A stretch of DNA of 64,000 bases from contig NZ_OY771475.1 of the NCBI RefSeq assembly GCF_963674635.1, positions 3,827,001 through 3,891,000 on the forward strand, in the 5' to 3' direction. The translations under genes and the position numbers were made by a program. The stretch comes from Breoghania sp. (GTDB lineage Bacteria; Pseudomonadota; Alphaproteobacteria; Rhizobiales; Stappiaceae). This document shows, one piece after another, positions 17,299 through 24,607 of this stretch (position 1 is the stretch's first letter; every line of letters starts with the position of its first letter). The notes under the pieces are model-generated. The model did no database searches. It was not told the origin of the DNA and saw nothing but the letters and a program-made list of their open reading frames with translations.

Positions 17299-17800
17299 TT
17301 CCGTCCCTTTTTGCTGCTCGCCGCTCGCGTTTCCCTACGCCGGTTTGCCGACTTTCGTTCTACGCAGATTAGCGGTTGCATTCGCGTGCGCCAGTGCAGA
17401 ATTGCGCGCGCAGGTCGGTATCGGATTGTTTGGGCAAGGTGCCCCTGGGGCAGGGTCGCTCGGTTCTTGGCGCAGTTCCGCGCCTTGAGCGAAATGCGCG
17501 CGTGGGTTCGTCGAACGCTGTGAGATTGTGGGTGGGGGTTTTGTCGCTGCCGAGCTGCAACTCCGGAGGTTACTGGCAGGGGCGCGTGGCCAGGCGGTCG
17601 ATTCGCTTGCCCATCGATTGCGCATGGTGCGGCGAGCCTGGCGGCAAGAAAGCAGGTGTGGGCCGCAGGTGGTCCGAGACCCTTGCGCCACCTGTGTCTG
17701 ACGGGGCCTGCGGGCCTGACGTGCTTTCCGAGAATGTTCCCGAAAGAATGCGTGCCGAGCGGGATCGATCGGCACGCAAGAGGCATGCTGGGTCTGGAAA
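17299..17800. other. Intergenic region, no gene recognised
   Basis: About 500 bases separate the dehydratase start from the stop of the inclusion-body-type gene. Open frames here show no family signature or good start site. The left part should hold the dehydratase promoter. A hairpin at 17751-17776 lies just past the end of the reverse-strand gene. Confidence 0.5.
17751..17776 (-). terminator. Hairpin downstream of the AidA/PixA-like gene
   Basis: CGTGCCGA (17751-17758) and TCGGCACG (17769-17776) make a perfect 8-bp stem with a 10-base loop, 24 bases past the reverse-strand stop. Read on the minus strand it is followed by CATTCTTTC, a weak U-tract. It is a probable terminator. Confidence 0.5.
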
Positions 17801-18325
17801 TCAGGTTGCGGTCAGGGTCGGATCCCAGACGAAGCAACCGAGCGTGTTCAGCGAGCCGGAGTGATATTGCAGGACGACAAACGACACGTTGTAGTTCTCG
17901 GTGCCGCTCTTGGCGATATCCGCCGTCAGATAGAAGTCGAACTGCTCCGTGCTGGTGTAGGTCGGCGGGAGCTTGATGTCGCCGGGGGTTGTACCGGGAA
18001 CCGGCGTCTGGGGTTCGATCAGCTTTCCATCAACGGTCGACGTGATGGTCTCGCCGCTGAACTTCTGAATATTGTCCAGATTGGCGGAGTAGCTGGTATT
18101 TCCCGACAGGGAGATCATGCGCCAGCGGATGGTATCTCCGACATCCGCCGAAATCGACAGGTCGGCAGTGGCCTGGCCGCTTTTCACGTAGTCCTGGGCG
18201 GCGACCATATACGCGTAGTTATGGCCGATGGCCGTCGGATGATTGGGGTCCTTGCTGGGATTTGGATAATGGGCCATGAGATTCATGGTGTCGACGACGA
18301 TTTCGATGTCAATTATTTCGCTCAT
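17801..18325 (-). CDS. AidA/PixA-family inclusion-body protein
   Basis: This cytoplasmic protein of 174 residues has no signal peptide. The start MSEIIDIEIVVDT, then NPTAIGHNYAYMVA-like text (HPTAIGHNYAYMV), GDTIRWRMISLSGN, and the C-terminal FYLTADIAKSGTENYNVSFVV match the family that includes Xenorhabdus PixA (crystalline inclusion protein) and Ralstonia AidA (quorum-sensing-induced). The biochemical role is unknown. The ATG at 18325 has a GGGAG ribosome site 9 bases upstream; an in-frame start at 18403 adds a hydrophobic leader without support. The AT-rich promoter area suggests strong or conditional expression, or acquisition by transfer. Confidence 0.78.
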   Translation of the reverse strand: MSEIIDIEIVVDTMNLMAHYPNPSKDPNHPTAIGHNYAYMVAAQDYVKSGQATADLSISADVGDTIRWRMISLSGNTSYSANLDNIQKFSGETITSTVDGKLIEPQTPVPGTTPGDIKLPPTYTSTEQFDFYLTADIAKSGTENYNVSFVVLQYHSGSLNTLGCFVWDPTLTAT

Positions 18326-19352
18326 CAATAGTCTCCCTAACAAATTAATTATAATTGAGAGTCTTACGACGACGAATACTAATTGAAAATAAGTCGAACT
18401 CAATTGACATACTTACGTAATAAAAATATAAATTATCGCCGCCTTCGGGAGGGGCTCGGTGTTCTCGAACTTGTGGGTAGACGAAATAACGCGCAGCCCT
18501 GTGAGGCTTGGCGCGCGGCCTCCCGGCGCTCTTCCCGCTTTAAAGGGGGAGATGGATCGTCAAGGTCGCCTCCCGGCAACAGGGGGGGCATTGGCGAGGC
18601 CATGGCGCTCATCCAGTTCAGGGAAGGCAGTCGCCGCCCCGGGAAGGCAGTGGCCGCTCCGGGAAGGCGGTGGCGCGGTAATCGGCGCGCCCGGAGACCG
18701 TCTGGATCCTGCCTGGAGTGTTACACCAAAGGGGGCATCCGGCTCCTGCCTGTCGCGGCATCTGGCGAGAGGCGGGTGGTTGTGCCTGCGCCGCAAGTGT
18801 TCGGCGGATCAATGTCAGGGAGAGCATTGCGGGCCGGGGCGTGGGAGCCGTATTCCGCGCTTGCCTTCGCCCACGAGCGTTCAGGCCTCACATCGGAGTG
18901 GGGCCCGGTATTGCCAGGGGGCGGGCATGGCACCCGATCCGCCGGGCCTCGCGTTCAGGCAATAGGCCGCCGCGCGGCCTCAGTCATGGTCGTCACCGCA
19001 CCGGATATCCGCAGAAAGGAGGGTAATAGGGTAAGGCATGCTGACCTATACTTTCGTAGATAACGCTGGGTTCGCCAGGTTAGATGATCGTCTTTGCGGG
19101 TAATCGTCACGGAAATTGTAGTCAAGATATATAGTTAACAGATTAAACATGAGAGAAATACGGAAAAACGGGACATATTTTTCTCTTTAAGGGCGGTTTG
19201 TCCTTGTAAGAGATGTGTTCATGCGTTTTATATCTGACCTTCGGTTCCGAGGAGGGAACCAAAAATGTTTCATGCCGGTCGGGACCCGGCATATGCGCGT
19301 TTCGGACGTGTCGACCATGTTACGTCCGGAATTTACTCGGGAGGAATACAAT
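18326..19352. other. 1-kb gene-free region between the AidA-like gene and the TRAP locus
   Basis: Three compositional blocks can be seen: an AT-rich stretch (18326-18440) that should be the promoter of the reverse-strand gene, a GC-rich block (18450-19060) with a short tandem repeat, and a second AT-rich stretch (19060-19240) that probably carries the promoter of the first binding-protein gene. Open frames in the GC block have arginine- and glycine-rich translations and no ribosome site. A 6-bp hairpin (GGTTCC/GGAACC, 19242-19259) and a 7-bp one (ATGCCGG/CCGGCAT, near 19273) lie in the leader before 19353. Confidence 0.5.
18621..18680 (+). repeat. 20-bp tandem repeat, three copies
   Basis: Units starting GGGAAGGCAG or GGGAAGGCGG begin at 18621, 18641 and 18661, with imperfect second halves. 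They lie in non-coding sequence. No function can be assigned. Confidence 0.7.
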
Positions 19353-20453
19353 ATGGATCGTCGTTCGTTCTTGAAGAACGCCAGCATTGGTGCGGGTGCT
19401 GCTGCCGCCACCACCCTCGCCGCGCCGGCCGTGCGCGCTCAGACCACCACCGAAATGGTGATCGTGTCCACCTGGCCGCGGGACTTCCCGGGTCTGGGCA
19501 CCTCTGCCCAGCGTCTCGCCGCGCGTATCGGTGAGCTGACCGAGGGGCGCATCAACGTCCAGTACTTCGCCGCCGGCGAGCGCGTCGGTGCCTTCGACAG
19601 CTTCGATGAAGTCGCCTCCGGCAATGCGCAGGCCTATATCGGCGCCGATTACTACTGGAAGGGCAAGCATCCGGCCTGGGCCTATTTCACCGCCGTTCCG
19701 TTCGGCCTGACCTATGCGGAAATGGATGCGTGGATGAAGTTCGGCGGTGGCCAGGAACTGTGGGACGAACTGGCCGGCGACTACGGCCTTCAGAACTTTG
19801 CCGCCGGCAATACCGGCGTGCAGATGGGCGGCTGGTTCAACAAGAAGGTTGAGACGGCGGACGATCTGAAGGGTCTGAAGATGCGTATTCCCGGTCTTGG
19901 CGGCGACGTCATGGCCAAGCTTGGCGCATCCCCGGTTTCGCTTCCCGGCGGCCAGATCTACGAAAACCTCGTCTCCGGCGCGATCGATGCCACCGAGTGG
20001 GTGGGGCCGTGGAACGACTACTTCCTCAAGCTCTATGAAGCCGCGAAATACTACTACTACCCGGGCATGCACGAGCCGGGCTCGCAGCTGGCTCTGGGCA
20101 CCAACAAATCCTGGTTCACGAGCCTGTCGAGTGTCGACCAGCAGATCATCAAGGCTGCCTGCATGGAAGAAAACGCCGTGCAGATGGCCGAGACGAACCA
20201 GAACAACGGTGTCTACCTCAACAAGCTGATGACGGAGCACGGCGTTCAGCTGGAGAAGTTCTCCGATGAGGTCTATGACGCCTTCGGCGAGGCCTCCGAG
20301 GAAGTGTTCTCCGAGACGGTCGAGCATTCCGATCTTGCCCGTCGCACCCATGAGAGCTTCGCCAAGGCCCGATCTGAGCTGGGTCGATGGATGCTGCTTG
20401 CCGACACCGGGTACACCGAACAGCGTAACCGCGTTCTGGGCATTACCGTCTAG
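19353..20453 (+). CDS. TRAP transporter binding protein 1 (TakP-like, 2-oxo acid/aromatic acid class)
   Basis: This periplasmic receptor of 366 residues has a twin-arginine signal (MDRRSFLKNA, then a hydrophobic stretch ending AVRAQ). The body (STWPRDFPGLGTSAQRLA, DYYWKGKHPAWAYF, MRIPGLGGDVMAKLG, ATEWVGPWNDYF, YYYYPGMHEPGS, NKSW) is that of the TakP/FcbT1 group, whose known ligands are 2-oxo acids or (chloro)aromatic carboxylates. The ATG at 19353 follows GGGAGGA. It is the first of three paralogues and shares long blocks of identical DNA with the third. A strong terminator follows, so it may be transcribed alone. Confidence 0.88.
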   Translation: MDRRSFLKNASIGAGAAAATTLAAPAVRAQTTTEMVIVSTWPRDFPGLGTSAQRLAARIGELTEGRINVQYFAAGERVGAFDSFDEVASGNAQAYIGADYYWKGKHPAWAYFTAVPFGLTYAEMDAWMKFGGGQELWDELAGDYGLQNFAAGNTGVQMGGWFNKKVETADDLKGLKMRIPGLGGDVMAKLGASPVSLPGGQIYENLVSGAIDATEWVGPWNDYFLKLYEAAKYYYYPGMHEPGSQLALGTNKSWFTSLSSVDQQIIKAACMEENAVQMAETNQNNGVYLNKLMTEHGVQLEKFSDEVYDAFGEASEEVFSETVEHSDLARRTHESFAKARSELGRWMLLADTGYTEQRNRVLGITV

Positions 20454-20847
20454 GACCAGGGCTTCCCTGGTTGCCGCTTCGCGCCTTTGGGGCGAAGCGT
20501 GCGCACGTGAAATTCACAAAGGCGATGCGGATTTTCGCATCGCCTTTTTCTTTTTTTGCCTGCCGTTTCGAACATGAATTTATCCGGCCACCCCCGTGAG
20601 TGCCGGGAAAAACATTTCATATAATGGATTGAAAGGGCTGAATATTTCGAAAATACGATTTCAATCGGAAATATAACCTGTGCCAGGGGGAGGCCGATGC
20701 CGCGTCAGTTTCGCTTGTTTCGCCATTAGCCGGGCAATATACCGGCACGAGATCCTTGGCGCAGGCGTCCAGCCTGTGCTGTTTCCTTGAATGGGCGCCA
20801 CGCGGCGTCGGGCAATAACGCTCCGGAAAAGTGGAGAGGGAAGAGAC
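20454..20847. other. Intergenic region between binding-protein genes 1 and 2
   Basis: It holds the terminator of gene 1 at 20518-20556 and then an AT-rich area (about 20575-20680) that probably carries a promoter for gene 2. ATATTTC and GAAATAT form a spaced inverted repeat near 20642-20673. No coding sequence was recognised. Confidence 0.5.
20518..20556 (+). terminator. Strong Rho-independent terminator after binding-protein gene 1
   Basis: AAAGGCGATGCG (20518-20529) and CGCATCGCCTTT (20536-20547) form a perfect 12-bp stem with a 6-base loop, followed by TTCTTTTTTT. This is the clearest terminator in the window and isolates the first binding-protein gene. Confidence 0.93.
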
Positions 20848-21948
20848 ATGGACCGTCGTGAATTCTTGAAGAAAGCCGGTGTCGGTACTGCGAGCGGAGC
20901 TGCTGTCGCGCTTGCAGCGCCTGCCGTCCATGCCCAGACCACCCGCGAAATGATGATCGTGTCCAGCTGGCCGCGGGACTTTCCGGGGCCGGGCACGGGA
21001 AGTCAGCGTCTCGCAGAGCGTATCGAAAAGCTCTCCGAGGGGCGTCTTGCGGTGAAGTATTTCGCTGCCGGCGAGCGCGTCGGCGCGTTCGACGTGTTCG
21101 ATGAAGTGGCCTCGGGCAACGCGCAGGCCTACACCTCGGCCGATTATTACTGGAAGGGCAAGCAGCCGGGCTTTGCCTATTTCACCTCCGTTCCCTTCGG
21201 TCTGACCTATGCGGAAATGGATTCCTGGATGAAGTTCGGCGGTGGCCAGCAGTTGTGGGATGAGCTGTCCGACGAATACGGCATCAAGCCGTTTGCATCC
21301 GGCAATACCGGCGCGCAGATGGCGGGCTGGTTCAACAAGGAAGTGAACTCGATCGATGATCTGAACGGTCTGAAGATGCGCATCCCGGGTCTGGGCGGCG
21401 ACATCATGTCGAAGCTCGGCGTGGCCCCGGTGTCGCTTCCCGCCAGCCAGAGCTACGAGGCGCTGGTGTCCGGCGCCATCGATGCCGCGGAGTGGATCGG
21501 GCCCTGGAACGACTACTTCCTGAAGTATTACGAAGTGGCGAAGTACTACTATTATCCGGGCATGCACGAGGCGGCATCCCAGCTTTCCATGGGCGTCAAC
21601 AAGTCCTGGTTCATGGATCTTCCCGAGATCGACCGCGAGATCATCGAAGCTTCCTGCATGATCGAGAACGCCATGACGATGGCGGAATTCAATCACAAGA
21701 GCGGCATCTATCTCGACAAGCTGATCAATGAGCACGGCGTGAAGGTGCGTGGCTATTCGGAAGAAATCATCGACGCGATCGGCGAGGCCGCAGATGAGGT
21801 GTTTGCCACGACAGTGGAGCATTCCGACCTGACCCGCCGCATTCACGAGAGCTTCGTCAAGGCGCGTGGCGAACTCGGCCGCTGGATGGTGCTGTCGGAT
21901 GCCGGCTACACCCAGCAGCGCAACCGGGTTCTCGGCATTACTGCCTGA
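20848..21948 (+). CDS. TRAP transporter binding protein 2 (TakP-like paralogue)
   Basis: This protein of 366 residues carries a Tat signal (MDRREFLKKAG). It keeps the same family blocks as its neighbours (SSWPRDFPGPGTGSQRLA, DYYWKGKQPGFAYF, AAEWIGPWNDYF, YYYYPGMHEAAS) but is clearly more divergent, with changes such as AEWIG for TEWVG and EAASQ for EPGSQ near the substrate pocket. It may therefore bind a different oxo acid. The ATG at 20848 follows GGGAAGAG. A hairpin follows the stop, and no permease gene is directly attached. Confidence 0.87.
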   Translation: MDRREFLKKAGVGTASGAAVALAAPAVHAQTTREMMIVSSWPRDFPGPGTGSQRLAERIEKLSEGRLAVKYFAAGERVGAFDVFDEVASGNAQAYTSADYYWKGKQPGFAYFTSVPFGLTYAEMDSWMKFGGGQQLWDELSDEYGIKPFASGNTGAQMAGWFNKEVNSIDDLNGLKMRIPGLGGDIMSKLGVAPVSLPASQSYEALVSGAIDAAEWIGPWNDYFLKYYEVAKYYYYPGMHEAASQLSMGVNKSWFMDLPEIDREIIEASCMIENAMTMAEFNHKSGIYLDKLINEHGVKVRGYSEEIIDAIGEAADEVFATTVEHSDLTRRIHESFVKARGELGRWMVLSDAGYTQQRNRVLGITA

Positions 21949-21964
21949 TTGCTCAACAGGTAAC

Positions 21965-21996
21965 GCGGTTCGCGGGTTGCAAGACCTGCGAGCCGC
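21965..21996 (+). terminator. Hairpin terminator after binding-protein gene 2
   Basis: A 13-bp stem (21965-21977 with 21984-21996) contains two G-U pairs and a 6-base loop, 17 bases after the stop. The following sequence ACGTCTTGCGTTTT has a weak T-tract. Confidence 0.6.
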
Positions 21997-22079
21997 ACGT
22001 CTTGCGTTTTACCGTATATGTCCGTAAAAACAGGCGCTGGGGGAGGATTCGTGTTTTTGCGTACTGTGTGAGCGCATTG

Positions 22080-22097
22080 CCAAGGATGCGGATCCTT
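22080..22097. promoter_or_regulatory. Possible operator before binding-protein gene 3
   Basis: CAAGGAT and ATCCTTG are perfect complements separated by 4 bases, in a gene-free region about 235 bases before the third binding-protein gene. Function is inferred from symmetry and position only. Confidence 0.35.
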
Positions 22098-22333
22098 GAT
22101 TTGTTATTCAAATGTGCGGGTTTCGCTGCACAAAATTCCATCAAAACCATTTAATTTCACAAGTTTTGATGGCCCCAGGGACTTTTCCTTGTGTGCCGTT
22201 AGGACATGCGCTTTATATCAGGTAGGAGATCCCGGTAATGGGACCTGCGCGTTCATGTCGGTTGGGAGGCCAGCATGAGCAGCCTGCGAAACGCTGCCGA
22301 CACGGTGCACGCAGTTAATTTTGGGAGGTACTC

Positions 22334-23437
22334 ATGAATCGACGTTCATTCCTCAAGAACGCGGGGCTTGGCGCTGGCGCCGCCGCTGCCGCCACCACTC
22401 TGGCCACCCCCGCCGTTCATGCCCAGAACGTCACCGACATGGTGATCGTGTCCACCTGGCCGCGGGATTTTCCGGGTCTGGGCACCTCTGCCCAGCGTCT
22501 CGCCGCCCGTATCGGTGAGCTTTCCGAAGGGCGCCTCAACGTCCAGTACTTCGCCGCCGGCGAACGCGTCGGTGCCTTCGACAGCTTCGATGAAGTCGCC
22601 TCCGGCAATGCGCAGGCCTATATCGGCGCCGATTACTACTGGAAGGGCAAGCATCCGGCCTGGGCCTATTTTGCTTCCGTGCCCTTCGGCCTGACCTATC
22701 CGGAGATGGACGCCTGGATGAAATTCGGCGGCGGCCAGGCCCTGTGGGACGAACTGGCCGACGACTACGGCCTTCAGAACTTTGCCGCCGGCAATACCGG
22801 CGTGCAGATGGGCGGCTGGTTCAACAAGGAAATCGAGACCGAGGATGACCTCAAGGGTCTGAAGATGCGTATTCCGGGCCTTGGCGGTGACGTGCTGGCC
22901 AAGCTTGGCGCGTCTCCGGTCTCGCTTCCCGGCGGCCAGATCTACGAAAACCTCGTCTCCGGCGCGATCGATGCCACCGAGTGGGTGGGGCCGTGGAACG
23001 ACTATTTCCTCAAGCTCTACGAGGCCGCGCAATACTATTACTATCCCGGCATGCACGAGCCCGGCCTTCAGCTTGCGCTCGGCACCAACAAGTCCTGGTA
23101 TACGGGCCTGTCCGCGGCCGACCAGCAGATCATCAAGGCCGCCTGCATGGAGGAAAACGCCATGCAGTGCGCCGAGACGAACCAGAATAACGGCCTCTAT
23201 CTCGACAAGCTCTTGAACGAACACGGCGTGAAGCTCAGGAAGTTCTCCGACGAGATCTACGACGCTTTCGGCGAGGCATCGGAGGCGGTGTTCTCAGAGA
23301 CGATGGAGCATTCCGATCTTGCCCGTCGCACCCATGAGAGCTTCGCCAAGGCCCGATCTGAGCTGGGTCGCTGGATGCTGCTTGCCGACACCGGTTATAC
23401 CGAACAGCGTAACCGCGTTCTGGGCATTACCGTCTGA
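22334..23437 (+). CDS. TRAP transporter binding protein 3 (TakP-like, adjacent to permease genes)
   Basis: This protein of 367 residues has a Tat signal (MNRRSFLKNAG, cleaved after about AVHAQ). It is very close to protein 1 across the whole length: the same pocket residues in TEWVGPWNDYF and MHEPG, and DNA blocks that are identical even at silent sites (for example 22565-22671 with 19581-19687). It sits directly upstream of a DctQ/DctM pair and is the best candidate for their cognate receptor. The ATG at 22334 follows GGGAGG. A hairpin and about 210 bases separate it from the DctQ gene. Confidence 0.88.
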   Translation: MNRRSFLKNAGLGAGAAAAATTLATPAVHAQNVTDMVIVSTWPRDFPGLGTSAQRLAARIGELSEGRLNVQYFAAGERVGAFDSFDEVASGNAQAYIGADYYWKGKHPAWAYFASVPFGLTYPEMDAWMKFGGGQALWDELADDYGLQNFAAGNTGVQMGGWFNKEIETEDDLKGLKMRIPGLGGDVLAKLGASPVSLPGGQIYENLVSGAIDATEWVGPWNDYFLKLYEAAQYYYYPGMHEPGLQLALGTNKSWYTGLSAADQQIIKAACMEENAMQCAETNQNNGLYLDKLLNEHGVKLRKFSDEIYDAFGEASEAVFSETMEHSDLARRTHESFAKARSELGRWMLLADTGYTEQRNRVLGITV

Positions 23438-23453
23438 TCGCGCCAGTCTGACG

Positions 23454-23488
23454 GGCGGGTGGGCCGATCCGGTCCGCCCGCTCTTTTC
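23454..23488 (+). terminator. Hairpin between binding-protein gene 3 and the permease genes
   Basis: A GC-rich stem-loop (about 23454-23465 pairing with 23470-23481, one G-U pair and a bulge) is followed by TCTTTTCC. It would act as a partial terminator so that the receptor exceeds the permease. Confidence 0.55.
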
Positions 23489-23647
23489 CTGTTAAACAGG
23501 GCTTCGCAATGCGGCGCGTCATCGGCGCGTTCATCTGCGAGGGGGGGGGAAGGTCGAAGGTGGGCGCCGCGTGCGAATGTCTCCGGCCAGAACAATCGAA
23601 ATAGCGCGTGCGGGCTTTGGTCCCCAGCAGGTTCGAACGAGAGTGCA

Positions 23648-24589
23648 ATGATATTCCGTCTCTTCGGTTGGTCGGTTCTTGCCGTCCTCGCAGCCTATCT
23701 GCTCAACAACTACCTCACATACTGGCAGGATCTGCCGGGGGCGGGTGCCTTTGCGTCCGGCGACCCGATGGGGATCCTCCAGGCGGCCCTTTATGTCGGC
23801 GGGCTGGCATTGGCTTTTCTCTATGTCGCGCGCAGCAAGGACACGTCGCTACGCGACGACTCCCGGCGGATCTCCGACATCAATGCCTTTCTCATCCGCG
23901 CCGCCTTCTGGTCGGTGCTGATCGTGGGGCTGACCGACATGGTGATCTCGTTCCTGCGCGTGGAGGACTTCCTTCCCTCCGTGGTCGGGTCGGATATCGC
24001 TGGCGATCTCGGGCGTTCGCAATGGCGGGGGCCCTATGTCCACATTCCGCTGATCGGCCTGTCCATCGTGATCGCGGCCTTCACCACCACGCTCGGTTTT
24101 CCCTGGCTGGCGCTTCTGGTCGTGGCGGCGGAACTGCTGATCGTGCTGTGCCGCTTCATCTTTTCCTACGAGCAGGCTTTCATGGCCGATCTCGTGCGTT
24201 TCTGGTACGCGGCGCTGTTCCTGTTCGCCAGCGCCTACACGCTGAAGGAAGAGGGGCATGTGCGGGTGGACGTGTTCTACGCCAGCTTCAAGCCGCGCAC
24301 GAAAGGCTTCGTGAATGCCTTCGGTTCTGTGGTCTTCGGCATTGCGCTTTGCTGGGTGGTTCTGATCGTCGGCATGGGCGGCAAATCGAACATCATCAAC
24401 TCTCCGCTCTTGTCGTTTGAGACGACGCAGGCCGGCTTCGGGCTTTACGTGAAGTATCTGATGGCCGGGTTCCTGGCGATCTTCGCGACGTCGATGATGA
24501 TCCAGTTCACAAGCTATTTCCTTGATGCGGTCGCCGATATTCGCGGCGAGCCGGGTGGTCGCGACCACGACGTTCACGCCATCCAGTAG
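23648..24589 (+). CDS. TRAP transporter small permease subunit (long DctQ)
   Basis: This membrane protein of 313 residues is well above the usual DctQ size. Several hydrophobic segments in the first 170 residues (AVLAAYLLNNYL, ALYVGGLALAFLY, FWSVLIVGLTDMV, LIGLSIVIAAFTTTLGF) precede the DctQ core, which contains MADLVRFWYAALFLFASAYTLKEEGHVRVDVFY. That core has the conserved pattern of a membrane segment followed by HVRVD. The ATG at 23648 was chosen because the hydrophobic N-terminus begins there. The ribosome site is weak. The large subunit follows after 18 bases. Confidence 0.85.
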   Translation: MIFRLFGWSVLAVLAAYLLNNYLTYWQDLPGAGAFASGDPMGILQAALYVGGLALAFLYVARSKDTSLRDDSRRISDINAFLIRAAFWSVLIVGLTDMVISFLRVEDFLPSVVGSDIAGDLGRSQWRGPYVHIPLIGLSIVIAAFTTTLGFPWLALLVVAAELLIVLCRFIFSYEQAFMADLVRFWYAALFLFASAYTLKEEGHVRVDVFYASFKPRTKGFVNAFGSVVFGIALCWVVLIVGMGGKSNIINSPLLSFETTQAGFGLYVKYLMAGFLAIFATSMMIQFTSYFLDAVADIRGEPGGRDHDVHAIQ

Positions 24590-24607
24590 CCGTTCAGAGA
24601 GACACCC

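Larger units (their letters stand above)
21949..22333. other. Intergenic region between binding-protein genes 2 and 3
   Basis: It contains the hairpin after gene 2 and an AT-richer promoter-like area. A perfect inverted repeat, CAAGGAT-N4-ATCCTTG, sits at 22080-22097 and could be an operator. No open frame looks genuine. Confidence 0.5.

Noticed and set aside
17295..17837. A 180-codon reverse frame overlapping the end of the AidA-like gene
   Set aside because: It overlaps a better-supported gene and lacks any recognisable domain or start signal.
18383..19063. A 226-codon frame in the gap before the TRAP locus
   Set aside because: Arg- and Gly-rich translation, no ribosome site or homology signature, and it spans a tandem repeat and two blocks of different base composition.
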